Origin: Enterobacter asburiae
GTDB taxonomy: Bacteria > Pseudomonadota > Gammaproteobacteria > Enterobacterales > Enterobacteriaceae
Reading direction: 5' to 3'
Assembly (NCBI RefSeq): GCF_008080435.1
Contig: NZ_VRKN01000004.1
Location: forward strand, 186,001 to 250,000
Length of the DNA stretch: 64,000 nt
Position numbers and translations under genes: made by a program. Below, one piece after another: positions 1 to 9,783 of the stretch. The notes under the pieces are model-generated. The model worked only from the letters and a program-made list of their open reading frames with translations, was not told where the DNA came from and did not search any database. Each line of letters opens with the position of its first letter. Within the stretch, counting starts at the first letter, position 1.

Positions 1-1
1 A

Positions 2-76
2 AAACGAGCCGGGCTATATGCTGAAACGCTGCCCGCGCAAATCAACAATCTTCCGGCCTGTGGGGAGTCATCATGA
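2..76 (+). CDS. rsxG: RsxG C-terminus (partial, 5' end outside window)
   Basis: The reading frame is open from base 2 and ends at TGA 74-76. Its last 24 residues run ...[11 protein letters not shown]...LPACGESS, which matches the C-terminus of RsxG/RnfG, the flavoprotein subunit of the Rsx complex that keeps SoxR reduced. The stop overlaps the rsxE start in an ATGA junction, as expected for the rsx operon. Only the tail is visible, so the flavinylation site cannot be checked. Confidence 0.85.
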   Translation, partial: KRAGLYAETLPAQINNLPACGESS

Positions 77-759
77 GCCAGGTTAAAGAGGTTATTGTCC
101 AGGGGTTGTGGAAGAACAACTCCGCGCTGGTACAGCTTCTGGGGATGTGCCCCCTGCTGGCGGTAACATCCACCGCCACCAACGCGCTCGGACTGGGTCT
201 GGCAACCACGCTGGTGCTGACCCTGACCAACCTCTCCATCTCTGCCCTGCGCCGCTGGACGCCGTCGGAAATTCGTATTCCGATTTACGTCATGATCATT
301 GCGTCGGTGGTCAGTATCGTCCAGATGCTGATTAACGCCTACGCGTTTGGCCTGTACCAGTCGCTCGGGATCTTTATTCCCCTTATCGTCACCAACTGTA
401 TCGTCGTCGGGCGTGCGGAAGCCTTCGCGGTGAAAAACAGCCCTGCCATGTCGGCGCTGGATGGTTTTTCCATTGGAATGGGCGCCACGTGCGCCATGTT
501 CGTGCTGGGCTCGCTGCGCGAGATCCTCGGTAACGGTACGCTGTTTGACGGCGCAGATGCGCTGCTCGGCGGCTGGGCCAAATCGCTGCGCGTTGAAGTG
601 TTCCACACCGATACGCCATTCCTGCTGGCAATGCTGCCGCCAGGCGCGTTTATTGGCCTTGGCATGATGCTGGCGATAAAATACCTGATTGATGAAAAAC
701 GTAAGCGCCGCGCAGCTGAGCGTAGCGTTGTGGAAGGGACACCCGAGAAGGCCTCATGA
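73..759 (+). CDS. rsxE: Electron transport complex subunit RsxE
   Basis: This 228-residue, mostly hydrophobic inner-membrane protein belongs to the RnfE/RsxE family. It is a membrane subunit of the ion-translocating NADH:ferredoxin-type complex that reduces SoxR [2Fe-2S]. About six membrane segments are visible, followed by a charged tail ([12 protein letters not shown]). It begins inside the rsxG stop (ATGA) and its own stop overlaps the nth start in the same way, so it sits in the tightly coupled rsx-nth operon. Length and sequence are typical. Confidence 0.95.
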   Translation: MSQVKEVIVQGLWKNNSALVQLLGMCPLLAVTSTATNALGLGLATTLVLTLTNLSISALRRWTPSEIRIPIYVMIIASVVSIVQMLINAYAFGLYQSLGIFIPLIVTNCIVVGRAEAFAVKNSPAMSALDGFSIGMGATCAMFVLGSLREILGNGTLFDGADALLGGWAKSLRVEVFHTDTPFLLAMLPPGAFIGLGMMLAIKYLIDEKRKRRAAERSVVEGTPEKAS

Positions 760-1391
760 ATAAAGAAAAGCGCATTGCGATCCTGACCCGTCTGCGGGAC
801 GAGAACCCGCACCCGACGACGGAGCTGAATTTTACCTCCCCGTTTGAGCTGCTGATCGCCGTGCTGCTCTCCGCGCAGGCTACCGATGTGAGCGTCAATA
901 AAGCCACTGCCCTGCTCTATCCGGTCGCCAATACGCCGAAAGCTATGCTGGAGCTGGGCGTGGAAGGCGTGAAGTCCTATATCAAAACCATCGGCCTGTT
1001 TAACAGCAAAGCTGAGAACGTCATTAAGACCTGCCGGATCCTGCTGGAACAGCACGGAGGTGAAGTGCCGGAGGACCGCGCCGCGCTGGAGGCCTTACCG
1101 GGCGTGGGGCGTAAGACCGCGAACGTGGTGCTCAATACCGCGTTTGGCTGGCCCACTATCGCCGTGGATACGCATATATTTCGCGTGTCTAACCGGACTA
1201 ACTTTGCGCCGGGGAAAAATGTCGAGCAGGTCGAAGAGAAACTGTTAAAAGTGGTTCCGGCCGAATTTAAGGTTGATTGCCACCACTGGCTGATTCTGCA
1301 CGGCCGTTATACCTGCATTGCCCGTAAACCGCGCTGCGGCTCCTGCATTATTGAAGATCTCTGCGAATACAAAGAAAAAGTATATCCCTGA
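756..1391 (+). CDS. nth: Endonuclease III (DNA glycosylase/AP lyase)
   Basis: Bifunctional base-excision repair enzyme that removes oxidised pyrimidines and cleaves the AP site. The 211-residue protein has the helix-hairpin-helix motif LPGVGRKTA with catalytic Lys120, the catalytic Asp138 (AVDTH), and the [4Fe-4S] ligands Cys187, Cys194, Cys197 and Cys203 near the C-terminus. It is translationally coupled to rsxE by a 4-base overlap, the conserved rsx-nth arrangement, and is followed by a strong hairpin. Confidence 0.98.
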   Translation: MNKEKRIAILTRLRDENPHPTTELNFTSPFELLIAVLLSAQATDVSVNKATALLYPVANTPKAMLELGVEGVKSYIKTIGLFNSKAENVIKTCRILLEQHGGEVPEDRAALEALPGVGRKTANVVLNTAFGWPTIAVDTHIFRVSNRTNFAPGKNVEQVEEKLLKVVPAEFKVDCHHWLILHGRYTCIARKPRCGSCIIEDLCEYKEKVYP

Positions 1392-1407
1392 TCATTACAA
1401 TCCCTTA

Positions 1408-1441
1408 CCAAAAGAAGAACTACCAGGCGTTCTTCTTTTGG
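1408..1441. terminator. Hairpin after nth
   Basis: A perfect 13-bp inverted repeat (CCAAAAGAAGAAC and its complement) encloses an 8-base loop. T-rich sequence follows, and A-rich sequence lies inside the left arm. It is a plausible terminator for the rsx-nth operon. Confidence 0.7.
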
Positions 1442-1982
1442 CCGTTATTTGTCCGCCTTTCGTTTCCCCAGACCTGTCACTTGTTCGGTTGTTTAACGCT
1501 CAAACAGGTTAATACTTTTTTCATAGCCAAAAATTTCTATATATCTGTGATCGCGATCACCTCGATAACTTCATGTTGAATTTTTGTTGTCAAAATCGAC
1601 CTAAACCCTATGCCCGACAAGACACTTCTCTTTCTTTGCCGACGATAAGACCAGCTATTTTTCAGAATATAGGCCATATCACTGCATGAAGCGGCAAATA
1701 GCAGAACATATCGCCAAAAGCCGATCGAAGAGGGTTATTGCCAGTCGAAAAAACTGCCTTTACTCAAGGTATGAAATTTAACGCTGAATAACATTTATAT
1801 GAACCGACGATTATACCACCCCAGATATATGTAACAGATTATTACAAACGTATTGCCAGATGGGGCAGGATAGTGAACATTACCCGCCGTTTCTCCTCCC
1901 AATATAACTATAAGGCGTATGGACTACGGCCATCACGCTATGAACACCCCCGTTAATATGGGATGTAAAAAAAGAGGTATAT
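1442..1982 (+). promoter_or_regulatory. Long dtpA upstream region
   Basis: No gene is evident in these 541 bases. They are AT-rich and should hold the dtpA promoter and a long leader. A TGTGA-N6-TCAC palindrome at 1546-1561 resembles a CRP site. A GTAACA...TTACAAA stretch at 1831-1848 resembles OmpR half-sites; OmpR control of dtpA (tppB) is known in E. coli, but this site assignment is inference. No ORF with a good ribosome-binding site was seen. Confidence 0.4.
1546..1561. promoter_or_regulatory. CRP-like palindrome
   Basis: TGTGA-TCGCGA-TCACC is a near-perfect match to the CRP consensus TGTGA-N6-TCACA. It lies about 420 bases upstream of dtpA, so it acts on dtpA only if there is a distal promoter. 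Confidence 0.45.
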
Positions 1983-3491
1983 GTGTCTACTGCAAACAAT
2001 AAACCAACAGATGAAAGCGTGAGTCTTAACGCTTTTAAACAACCTAAAGCGTTCTATCTCATCTTCTCTATCGAGTTATGGGAGCGTTTTGGTTATTACG
2101 GCCTGCAAGGGATCATGGCGGTTTACCTGGTAAAACAGCTGGGTATGTCCGAAGCCGATTCCATCACCCTGTTCTCTTCCTTCAGTGCTCTGGTGTACGG
2201 TCTGGTCGCTATTGGCGGCTGGCTGGGGGATAAAGTTCTCGGGACTAAACGTGTCATCATGCTGGGCGCCATTGTCCTGGCAATTGGCTATGGTCTGGTT
2301 GCATGGTCAGGGCATGATGCCGCTGTCGTGTATATGGGTATGGCGACGATTGCCGTCGGTAACGGTCTGTTCAAAGCGAACCCGTCCTCCCTGCTTTCTA
2401 CCTGCTACAACAAAGACGATCCGCGCCTGGACGGTGCATTTACCATGTACTACATGTCCATCAACATCGGTTCGTTCTTCTCGATGCTGGCAACCCCATG
2501 GCTCGCGGCGAAATTCGGCTGGAGCGTGGCATTTGCGCTGAGCTTCGTGGGTATGCTGATCACCGTGGTGAACTTCCTGTTCTGCCGCAGCTGGGTGAAA
2601 GACTACGGTTCAAAACCTGACTTCGAGCCTGTGCATATGGGCAAACTGCTGGCCACCATCGTGGGTGTGGTGATCCTCGCCGCCATCGCGACCTGGCTGT
2701 TGCACAACCAGGGTGTTGCTCGCGCCGTTCTGGGTGTGGTTGCGCTGGGTATCGTATGCATCTTTGCGAAAGAAGCGTTCGCCATGCAGGGTGCGGCCCG
2801 TCGCAAGATGATTGTGGCGTTCATTCTGATGCTGGAAGCGATTATCTTCTTCGTGCTGTACAGCCAGATGCCAACCTCACTGAACTTCTTCGCCATTCGT
2901 AACGTTGAGCACTCTATTCTGGGCATCGCGTTCGAGCCGGAACAGTATCAGGCGTTGAACCCGTTCTGGATCATGATTGGTAGCCCGATTCTGGCTGCTA
3001 TCTATAACAAGATGGGTGACCGTCTGCCAATGCCGCATAAGTTCGCCATCGGAATGGTGCTGTGTTCCGGTGCGTTCCTGGTGCTGCCGCTGGGTACCAA
3101 ATTTGCCACCGACGCAGGTATCGTGTCCGTTAACTGGCTGATCCTGAGCTACGCGTTGCAGTCTATCGGCGAACTGATGATCTCCGGTCTGGGTCTGGCG
3201 ATGGTTGCACAGCTGGTGCCACAGCGTCTGATGGGCTTCATTATGGGTAGCTGGTTCCTGACGACTGCCGGTGCGGCAATCATTGCGGGTAAAATTGCGA
3301 ACCTGATGGCTGTGCCGGAAAACGTCACTGATCCACTGGTTTCGCTGAACGTTTACGGTACCGTGTTCATGCAGATTGGTATCGCAACTGCGGTTATTGC
3401 CGTTCTGATGCTGCTGACCGCACCGAAACTGAACCGTATGACTCAGGACGACGACAAGACCGCTAAAGCGACTAACACCGCTACCGCGTGA
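1983..3491 (+). CDS. dtpA: Dipeptide/tripeptide permease DtpA
   Basis: Proton-coupled di- and tripeptide symporter of the POT/PTR family in the inner membrane. The 502-residue protein has the family signature [13 protein letters not shown] near residue 30 and about 14 membrane helices. The start is GTG at 1983, preceded by the purine-rich AAAAAAAGAGG. The N-terminus [15 protein letters not shown] aligns with E. coli DtpA; an ATG at 1981 is in another frame. A strong terminator follows. It is monocistronic. Confidence 0.97.
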   Translation: MSTANNKPTDESVSLNAFKQPKAFYLIFSIELWERFGYYGLQGIMAVYLVKQLGMSEADSITLFSSFSALVYGLVAIGGWLGDKVLGTKRVIMLGAIVLAIGYGLVAWSGHDAAVVYMGMATIAVGNGLFKANPSSLLSTCYNKDDPRLDGAFTMYYMSINIGSFFSMLATPWLAAKFGWSVAFALSFVGMLITVVNFLFCRSWVKDYGSKPDFEPVHMGKLLATIVGVVILAAIATWLLHNQGVARAVLGVVALGIVCIFAKEAFAMQGAARRKMIVAFILMLEAIIFFVLYSQMPTSLNFFAIRNVEHSILGIAFEPEQYQALNPFWIMIGSPILAAIYNKMGDRLPMPHKFAIGMVLCSGAFLVLPLGTKFATDAGIVSVNWLILSYALQSIGELMISGLGLAMVAQLVPQRLMGFIMGSWFLTTAGAAIIAGKIANLMAVPENVTDPLVSLNVYGTVFMQIGIATAVIAVLMLLTAPKLNRMTQDDDKTAKATNTATA

Positions 3492-3515
3492 ACACCGTGA
3501 GAAACGACTGACCAG

Positions 3516-3548
3516 AAGCCGCTAATGCATTAGCGGCTTTTTTTTTAT
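3516..3548 (+). terminator. Rho-independent terminator of dtpA
   Basis: Arms AAGCCGCTAA/TTAGCGGCTT surround a TGCA loop and are followed directly by a run of T. Confidence 0.9.
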
Positions 3549-3596
3549 CCGTTTGCGCACTAACATAGCTGAAACCTCAGCAAAAAGGAGTTACCG

Positions 3597-4202
3597 ATGA
3601 AACTGTTCTACAAACCGGGCGCGTGCTCTCTTGCTTCCCATATCACCCTGCGCGAGAGCGGCAAAGATTTTACGCTGGATGGCGTTGATCTGATGAAAAA
3701 ACGTCTGGAAAACGGTGATGATTTTCTTGCCATCAACCCGAAAGGACAAGTTCCGGCGCTCTTGCTGGATGACGGTACTCTGCTCACCGAAGGCGTGGCG
3801 ATTATGCAGTTCCTGGCCGATAGCGTACCCGATCGCCATCTGCTGGCACCCGTCAGTACCATTTCTCGCTATAAAACGCTGGAATGGTTGAACTACATTG
3901 CGACCGAACTGCACAAAGGGTTTACGCCGTTGTTCCGCCCGGATACGCCAGAGGAGTTCAAACCGACCCTGCGTGCTCTGCTTGAGAAAAAGCTGCAGTA
4001 CGTTAACGCATCGCTGAAAGACGATCAGTGGATTGCGGGTTCGCGTTTCACGATTGCCGATGCGTACCTGTTCACCGTGCTGCGCTGGGCACGCGCGGTT
4101 AAGCTGAACCTGGAAGGGTTAGACCATATCGCATCGTATATGAAACGCGTGGCAGAGCGTCCTGCGGTGGCTGCGGCGCTGAAAGCAGAAGGTCTTAACT
4201 AA
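3597..4202 (+). CDS. gstA: Glutathione S-transferase GstA
   Basis: Cytosolic beta-class glutathione transferase, 201 residues like E. coli GstA. The thioredoxin-fold N-domain carries the glutathione-contacting Cys10 ([10 protein letters not shown]) and the cis-Pro segment [11 protein letters not shown]. The all-helical C-domain contains His106 in ELHKGF. An AAAGGAG ribosome-binding site lies 5 bases upstream. It stands alone between the dtpA terminator and a REP element. Confidence 0.97.
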   Translation: MKLFYKPGACSLASHITLRESGKDFTLDGVDLMKKRLENGDDFLAINPKGQVPALLLDDGTLLTEGVAIMQFLADSVPDRHLLAPVSTISRYKTLEWLNYIATELHKGFTPLFRPDTPEEFKPTLRALLEKKLQYVNASLKDDQWIAGSRFTIADAYLFTVLRWARAVKLNLEGLDHIASYMKRVAERPAVAAALKAEGLN

Positions 4203-4203
4203 A

Positions 4204-4273
4204 TCGCCCGGCGGCGCTACGCTTGCACGGGTCTACGGGTTGAGTAGGCCGGGTAAGCGCAGCGTCACCCGGC
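4204..4273. repeat. REP/BIME-like palindromic element, copy 1
   Basis: Two inverted REP-type units face each other between the convergent ends of gstA and pdxY: GCCCGGCGGCGCTACGCTTG and GGGTAAGCGCAGCGTCACCC. A nearly identical 69-base copy occurs at 36342-36410. These are typical extragenic palindromes of enterobacteria. Confidence 0.85.
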
Positions 4274-4278
4274 ATTGT

Positions 4279-5139
4279 TTAAAGCTGGGTTGCGCTGAAA
4301 TAGTGCTCCGGCTTCGCGATACGATCCTGTGCCGCAACTACCTGCAGTTCATATTCCTGCATCTCTTTCGTCGCAATCATGATTTCGTACACCGCCGCAG
4401 TAACATGCTCCAGCGCGTCGCGTATCGTCTCCCCTTGCAGTAATTTCACCAACAACAGACCGCTGGTGACATCCCCGACCCCAACCGGCTGACGCAGGCC
4501 AAAATCCACCAGCGGACGGCTGATATGCCAGGCGTCATCTTTCGTTACCAGAAGCATCTCAAAACGGTCCTGACTCAGCCCTGCGCGCGCAAGGTGTTTT
4601 ACCAGCACAACCTCAGGCCCCTGAGCGATCAGTTCGCGAGACGCGCTTACCGCCTCTTCTATGCTGTTAACCGGACGCTCGCAGAGAATCTCGAGTTCGA
4701 CCAGGTTTGGCGCAATGATATCGCTGGCGGGCAGCGCGTGGCGGACGTGAAACTCTGCGACGCCTGGCGCCACAATACAGCCTTTTTCCGGATGCCCCAT
4801 GACCGGGTCGCAGAAGTATTTTGCCGACGGGTTTGCGGCTTTCACCTGGCGTACGATGCCCAGGATATGCTCCCCCTGCTCCGCTGAGCCGAGGTAACCA
4901 CTCAGCACGGCGTCACAGCGTTTGAGCTGGTCGATATCGGCAATCCCCTGCACAACCTCGGTGAGGTGCGAAGGCGGCATCACGCAGCCGGTCCATTTGC
5001 CGTATTGCGTGTGGTTAGAGAACTGTACGGTATTAAGGGGCCAGACGTTGACGCCGAGGCGACGCATCGGGAATTCCGCAGCGCTATTGCCAGCATGTCC
5101 AAAAACAACGTGGGACTGAATGGCGAGGATGTTCTTCAT
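4279..5139 (-). CDS. pdxY: Pyridoxal kinase PdxY
   Basis: Ribokinase-fold kinase of the vitamin B6 salvage pathway that phosphorylates pyridoxal. The 286-residue protein starts [18 protein letters not shown], aligning with E. coli PdxY. The C-terminal anion-hole/catalytic segment is [11 protein letters not shown], with the catalytic Asp. The upstream in-frame extension (to 5187) lacks family similarity and was excluded. It is downstream of tyrS on the same strand, with a terminator or attenuator hairpin between them. Confidence 0.96.
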   Translation of the reverse strand: MKNILAIQSHVVFGHAGNSAAEFPMRRLGVNVWPLNTVQFSNHTQYGKWTGCVMPPSHLTEVVQGIADIDQLKRCDAVLSGYLGSAEQGEHILGIVRQVKAANPSAKYFCDPVMGHPEKGCIVAPGVAEFHVRHALPASDIIAPNLVELEILCERPVNSIEEAVSASRELIAQGPEVVLVKHLARAGLSQDRFEMLLVTKDDAWHISRPLVDFGLRQPVGVGDVTSGLLLVKLLQGETIRDALEHVTAAVYEIMIATKEMQEYELQVVAAQDRIAKPEHYFSATQL

Positions 5140-5160
5140 TTTTTTCTTACCAAACCCTGA

Positions 5161-5192
5161 AAAAACAAAAGGGGCGTGGTTTCCCACGCCCC
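5161..5192 (-). terminator. Hairpin between tyrS and pdxY
   Basis: GGGGCGTGG/CCACGCCCC stem with a 4-base loop. Read on the minus strand it is followed by TTTTGTTTTT. It should terminate most tyrS transcripts and attenuate read-through into pdxY. Confidence 0.85.
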
Positions 5193-5205
5193 TGGAGACT
5201 GTTAA

Positions 5206-6480
5206 TTACTTCCAGCAGACAAGGCAGTAGTTTTTCTTGCCGCGACGCAGCAGCGTGTAGCGACCATACAGACGGTCGCCGTCAACGAAGGTGTATTCCG
5301 GGTCGGCCTGTTTCTCACCGTTGATGGTGATAGCGTTAGACGCGATGGTTTTACGCGCCTGACCGCGGGAAGGCTGGAGCTCGGAATCCACCAGCGCCTG
5401 CATCAGGTCAGCCCCTTTTTCCATCTCAACCATTGGCACGCCATCCTGCGCCAGTTGTTCGAAGTCCGCTTCGCTCAGATCGCTCAGGGTACCGTTGAAC
5501 AGGCTTGCGGTAATGCGTTTTGCTGCGGCCAGACCTTCTTCGCCGTGAACCAGTTTGGTCACTTCGTCCGCCAGCACGTACTGTGCGCGCGGTGCTTTAC
5601 CGCTGTTCTTGTCTTCTTCTTCCAGCGTGTTGATGTCTTCAATGTCCATAAAGGTGAAGAACTTCAGGAAGCGGTAAACATCGGCATCCGCCGTGTTGAT
5701 CCAGAACTGGTAGAATTTGTACGGGCTGGTTTTCTTCGGATCGAGCCATACCGCGCCGCCTTCAGTCTTACCGAATTTGGTACCGTCGGCTTTGGTGATC
5801 AGCGGAACGGTCAGACCGAAGACCTGATTCTGGTGCAGACGACGGGTCAGGTCGATACCGGAGGTGATATTACCCCACTGATCGGAACCGCCAATCTGCA
5901 GGGAAACGCCGTGCAGTTTGTTCAGGCAGGCAAAGTCATAACCCTGCAGCAGGTTGTAGGAGAACTCGGTAAAGGAGATACCCTGGTCGTCACGGTTCAG
6001 ACGCTGCTTCACGGCCTCTTTGTTAATCATCTGGTTAACAGAGAAGTGCTTGCCGATATCACGCAGGAAGGTCAGCACGTTCATGCTGCCAAACCAGTCG
6101 TAGTTGTTCGCGGCAATGGCGGCGTTATCACCACAGTTGAAGTCGAGGAACGGTGCAACCTGTTTGCGGATCTTATCCACCCACTCCTGCACGGTATCTT
6201 CGGTATTCAGTTTACGCTCAGCGGCTTTAAAGCTAGGGTCACCAATCAGACCGGTCGCGCCACCCACCAGGGCAACAGGCTTATGACCCGCCATCTGGAA
6301 GCGTTTCAGGCATAACAATGGAACAAGATGCCCCAAATGCAAGCTGTCAGCGGTGGGGTCGAAGCCGCAATAGAGCGCGATCGGGCCTTGCGCCAGTCGC
6401 TCTGCTAACGCTTCCTCGTCCGTCACCTGGGCCACGAGGCCCCGCTCTTGCAATTGTTTAATCAAGTTACTGCTTGCCAT
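5206..6480 (-). CDS. tyrS: Tyrosyl-tRNA synthetase
   Basis: Class I aminoacyl-tRNA synthetase that charges tRNA-Tyr. The 424-residue protein (same as E. coli) starts [11 protein letters not shown]. The HIGH motif is HLGH within [11 protein letters not shown], the KMSKS-equivalent is KFGKT, and a C-terminal S4 RNA-binding domain is present ([19 protein letters not shown]). A longer in-frame start at 6564 adds 28 unrelated residues and is rejected. It is transcribed toward pdxY. Confidence 0.98.
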   Translation of the reverse strand: MASSNLIKQLQERGLVAQVTDEEALAERLAQGPIALYCGFDPTADSLHLGHLVPLLCLKRFQMAGHKPVALVGGATGLIGDPSFKAAERKLNTEDTVQEWVDKIRKQVAPFLDFNCGDNAAIAANNYDWFGSMNVLTFLRDIGKHFSVNQMINKEAVKQRLNRDDQGISFTEFSYNLLQGYDFACLNKLHGVSLQIGGSDQWGNITSGIDLTRRLHQNQVFGLTVPLITKADGTKFGKTEGGAVWLDPKKTSPYKFYQFWINTADADVYRFLKFFTFMDIEDINTLEEEDKNSGKAPRAQYVLADEVTKLVHGEEGLAAAKRITASLFNGTLSDLSEADFEQLAQDGVPMVEMEKGADLMQALVDSELQPSRGQARKTIASNAITINGEKQADPEYTFVDGDRLYGRYTLLRRGKKNYCLVCWK

Positions 6481-6605
6481 CAAATTCTCCATGTATAAAC
6501 GACTGCACCTTTGCCGGTACACGACTTTTCGCCTGATGCGAAAGGACCATAGAATAAAGCGCAAGCGCGGTGTGCGCTAGCGCTTAAATCAACAAATTTC
6601 GGGGA

Positions 6606-7262
6606 TTACGGCGCTAGTCTGTCGATTTTCCAGCCGCCATTCTCGCGCTGGTATAAAAAGCGGTCGTGCAGGCGATGTTCGCCCCCCTGCCAGAACTCCA
6701 TCTGCTCAATTGGGATACGGAAACCGCCCCAGAAACTTGGCAGGGGAATTTCACCCTGCTGGAACTTCTGTTTCAGCTCCAGGAATTTACTTTCCAGCAC
6801 GCCGCGCGCAGAAATTCGGCTGGACTGTTTTGATACCCAGGCGCCAATCTGGCTGTCACGCGGGCGACTGTGGAAATACTTCACCACCTCCAGCGTCGAG
6901 AGACGTTCCGCCTTGCCGGTGACCATCACCTGACGTTCCAGCATGTGCCAGGGGAACAGCAGGCTGATGCGCGGATTATTTTCTAAATGGTGCGCTTTGC
7001 GGCTGCCAAGGTTGGTATAGAACACCAGCCCTTTCTCGTCATAATGCTTGAGCAATACGATGCGCTGATACGGTTGACCGTTTTCATCAACCGTCGCGAC
7101 AACCATGGCCGTTGGGTCGGCGAGTTTCGCTTCGCAGGCCTGTTTTAGCCAGCGTTCAAAAAGTACGAGGGGTTCAGCGGGAAGATCCTGGCGACGCAGG
7201 CCGCCTTTGGTGTATTCACGGCGCAGATGCGCAATTTGCTGCAGTTCGTCGTTATCTGACAT
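6606..7262 (-). CDS. pdxH: Pyridoxine/pyridoxamine 5'-phosphate oxidase
   Basis: FMN-dependent oxidase that makes pyridoxal 5'-phosphate from PNP or PMP. The 218-residue form starting [19 protein letters not shown] matches E. coli PdxH. The C-terminal family signature [13 protein letters not shown] is present. An ATG five codons upstream (to 7277) is an alternative; neither start has a clear Shine-Dalgarno sequence. It lies just upstream of tyrS and pdxY, so B6 genes cluster here. Confidence 0.96.
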   Translation of the reverse strand: MSDNDELQQIAHLRREYTKGGLRRQDLPAEPLVLFERWLKQACEAKLADPTAMVVATVDENGQPYQRIVLLKHYDEKGLVFYTNLGSRKAHHLENNPRISLLFPWHMLERQVMVTGKAERLSTLEVVKYFHSRPRDSQIGAWVSKQSSRISARGVLESKFLELKQKFQQGEIPLPSFWGGFRIPIEQMEFWQGGEHRLHDRFLYQRENGGWKIDRLAP

Positions 7263-7319
7263 GGCGTTAGCTGACATTGAGAGTGGGTGGCGCTATTGTG
7301 CGCCGCCCCTGTAAAAATC

Positions 7320-7643
7320 TCAACGCTTCGGATTTTCGAGCTGGCAATTGTTCAGCACGATGCGGTCGCGTTTGTAGACCGTGGCGCTGTCGCCTTTCGA
7401 CCAGAAGACGTAGATACCGTCGGTATAACGTGCGCCGGAGGCGGATATGCCCTGCTTCAGCGTCAGCAATTTATTGTCGTAAACAAAGCTGGCTTCCTGG
7501 CGTGGGTTATTCAGCTTCACGGTCAGCGGTTTTTCGTCGCAGCGATACTCCAGCGTATCGGTCTGCATGCGCTCAAGGAGCTGATTATAGACGCTGCATC
7601 CTGACAGCAATAAAGGCGCGGCAATAAGAAGAAGTTTTTTCAT
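7320..7643 (-). CDS. mliC: MliC, membrane-bound C-type lysozyme inhibitor (lipoprotein)
   Basis: Small outer-membrane lipoprotein (formerly YdhA) that protects against C-type lysozyme. The 107-residue protein starts [16 protein letters not shown], a signal peptide with lipobox LSGC. The MliC domain follows with conserved cysteines in EYRCDE and NNCQLE. The in-frame extension to 7718 precedes the signal peptide and is not used. It lies between pdxH and anmK. Confidence 0.94.
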   Translation of the reverse strand: MKKLLLIAAPLLLSGCSVYNQLLERMQTDTLEYRCDEKPLTVKLNNPRQEASFVYDNKLLTLKQGISASGARYTDGIYVFWSKGDSATVYKRDRIVLNNCQLENPKR

Positions 7644-7735
7644 GGGCGTATTCCGAAGACTTTCCTGGTCCTGGAGGGCATGGCTGCCCTCCTGTTTCTT
7701 CCATTCTAACGACGACACGCCGCGCTGAATTTCAG

Positions 7736-8860
7736 TTAACTCTGATTATGACGAGGATTTGCCGGGAAAATCGCCCCGAGGACGCTCGCCTCGCGTGCAC
7801 CGGTTACCGACGGCAAGTTGCCAGGCAGTCCGGCAATGGTACGCCAGGCGAGCCAGGCGAAGGCCAGCGCCTCCATATCATCACCGCTGATGCCGGCCTC
7901 ATCGGTCGTGGTCACTTCGGTACCCGGCAGTAGCCCCGCAAGACGCGCCATCACCAGCGGATTGCGGCTTCCCCCGCCGCACACCAGAAGGCGTTCACAT
8001 CCGCCGCTGAGAAGAACCTGTTCGGAGATCGACACGGCCGTAAGCTCGGCAAGCGTCGCCTGGACATCCTGCGGCGCGAGCGCCGGGAATGGCGCCAGCT
8101 GACGCTCAAGCCAGCCTAAATTGAAGTATTCACGCCCCGTGCTTTTAGGAGCCGGCAGGGCAAAATAAGGATCGCTTAGCATCGACTGCAACAGAGGAAT
8201 AATCACTTTCCCCCCGCACGCCCACTCCGCGTTTTTATCAAACGGTTGACCGCACTGACGCCAGATCCAGGCATCCATTAACATATTGCCCGGGCCGGTA
8301 TCGTAGCCGCGGACAGGCTGTCCCGGGATGAGCATCGACAGATTGGCAATCCCACCAATGTTGAGCACCATACGTCGTTCTGAAGGGTGCGCCAGTAATG
8401 CCTGATGGAACGCGGGTACCAGCGGCGCGCCCTGCCCGCCAAGGGCGATATCGCGACGACGGAAATCGCCTACCACCGTCACGCCCGTCTTCGCCACAAT
8501 CTGGTTGTTATCACCGATTTGCAGGGTATGCGGGGCATCTCCGCCGGGCTCATGCCAGACCGTTTGTCCGTGACACCCGATGGCCACCACGTCCTGCGGG
8601 CGAAGATGTTCTTTTTGCATCAAAGCCTGTACCGCATCCGCAAACAGCGTCCCCAGGCGAACATCAAGTTGTCCAAGCTGGGAGAGGGTCAGTTGCTGCC
8701 CCTGACAGATACTCAGAATATCCTCTTTCAGTGAAATGGGGATTGGCCAGGTCAGGCTCGCCTGCTGTGCCACCATGTTTTCGTCAATGGCGGCCAGAAC
8801 GACATCTACCCCATCCAGACTGGTACCTGACATCACACCAATGTAGCGACCCGATTTCAT
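7736..8860 (-). CDS. anmK: Anhydro-N-acetylmuramic acid kinase
   Basis: Murein recycling kinase that cleaves and phosphorylates 1,6-anhydro-MurNAc to MurNAc-6-phosphate. The 374-residue ASKHA-fold protein has the N-terminal [12 protein letters not shown] phosphate loop, [11 protein letters not shown], the NIGGIANLS block and a C-terminal [11 protein letters not shown] segment. It heads the minus-strand anmK-mliC-pdxH block. Confidence 0.97.
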   Translation of the reverse strand: MKSGRYIGVMSGTSLDGVDVVLAAIDENMVAQQASLTWPIPISLKEDILSICQGQQLTLSQLGQLDVRLGTLFADAVQALMQKEHLRPQDVVAIGCHGQTVWHEPGGDAPHTLQIGDNNQIVAKTGVTVVGDFRRRDIALGGQGAPLVPAFHQALLAHPSERRMVLNIGGIANLSMLIPGQPVRGYDTGPGNMLMDAWIWRQCGQPFDKNAEWACGGKVIIPLLQSMLSDPYFALPAPKSTGREYFNLGWLERQLAPFPALAPQDVQATLAELTAVSISEQVLLSGGCERLLVCGGGSRNPLVMARLAGLLPGTEVTTTDEAGISGDDMEALAFAWLAWRTIAGLPGNLPSVTGAREASVLGAIFPANPRHNQS

Positions 8861-8975
8861 GCGCTTTCCTTACGTTGCGTGGGCTAAGGACATCCACTCA
8901 ACCATAAACGGCGCAGCTTTGCCATCCGGCAATAATATTTTTTAACAATGTCAGACGGGTAACACAGGCGGACCC

Positions 8976-8992
8976 TGTTTATGTCTCGTTAA
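8976..8992 (+). promoter_or_regulatory. Candidate PhoP box upstream of slyB
   Basis: TGTTTA-N5-CGTTAA matches the PhoP direct repeat (T/G)GTTTA-N5-(T/G)GTTTA with two mismatches in the second half. PhoPQ control of slyB is established in E. coli and Salmonella. Placement about 125 bases before the start codon is compatible. Confidence 0.45.
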
Positions 8993-9115
8993 GTCAAATT
9001 CAAGTACAATTTTCCTATTGTTGATGCAAAGATATGAACTATGGCCCCTTATGCCATATAATTTAGCCATAACGGATGCCCTCAATCGGGCGTTTTTGGT
9101 GAACAGGAGATTCAA

Positions 9116-9583
9116 ATGATTTTACGTGTACTGGGCGTTTCGCTGATTGGTTTAACTCTGGCTGGCTGTGTGAATGACAGTTCACTTTCTGGCGACGTTT
9201 ACAGCGCTTCTGAAGCGAAACAGGTTCAGAACGTGACTTACGGTACCGTTGTTAACGCACGCCCTGTACAGATCCAGGGTGGTGATGAAAGCAACGTGAT
9301 GGGTGCAATCGGCGGTGCCGTGCTGGGTGGTTTCCTCGGTAATACCGTCGGTGGCGGTACAGGTCGCTCGCTGGCAACGGCAGCAGGCGCCGTTGCGGGT
9401 GGCGTAGCCGGCCAGGGCGTTCAGGGTGCGATGAACAAAACCCAGGGCGTAGAGCTGGAAATCCGTAAAGACGACGGCAGCACTATCATGGTTGTACAGA
9501 AACAAGGTAGCACTCGTTTCTCTGCTGGCCAGCGCGTTGTTCTGGCAAGCAACGGCAGCCAGGTGACCGTTTCCCCACGTTAA
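9116..9583 (+). CDS. slyB: Outer-membrane lipoprotein SlyB
   Basis: 155-residue PhoP-regulon lipoprotein. Signal peptide MILRVLGVSLIGLTLAGC has lipobox LAGC. Next comes the glycine-zipper region GAIGGAVLGGFLGNTVGGGTG, then a C-terminal beta domain. SlyB forms oligomers around outer-membrane proteins under envelope stress. An ACAGGAG site is well placed. A terminator follows. Confidence 0.96.
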   Translation: MILRVLGVSLIGLTLAGCVNDSSLSGDVYSASEAKQVQNVTYGTVVNARPVQIQGGDESNVMGAIGGAVLGGFLGNTVGGGTGRSLATAAGAVAGGVAGQGVQGAMNKTQGVELEIRKDDGSTIMVVQKQGSTRFSAGQRVVLASNGSQVTVSPR

Positions 9584-9591
9584 TTAAAAAC

Positions 9592-9620
9592 GGATGTGGC
9601 CATCAGGCCACATCCATTTA
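9592..9620 (+). terminator. slyB terminator
   Basis: GGATGTGGCC/GGCCACATCC stem with a 4-base loop, followed by ATTTACAAT. Confidence 0.75.
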
Positions 9621-9783
9621 CAATATATATCACCATCACAAATATATTTACAAATCATATTCACCCCATCAATTAATAACCACGCCATATATTGTTTCTG
9701 CGCAAAGTATTTAGCACGCTAATTGATTAAACTCATTCGCAATGCCCTCACCTTAATTCATTATAAAGTCGTTAAAAACGTAT

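Noticed and set aside
5455..6315. 286-codon open frame on the plus strand
   Set aside because: Antisense shadow of tyrS.
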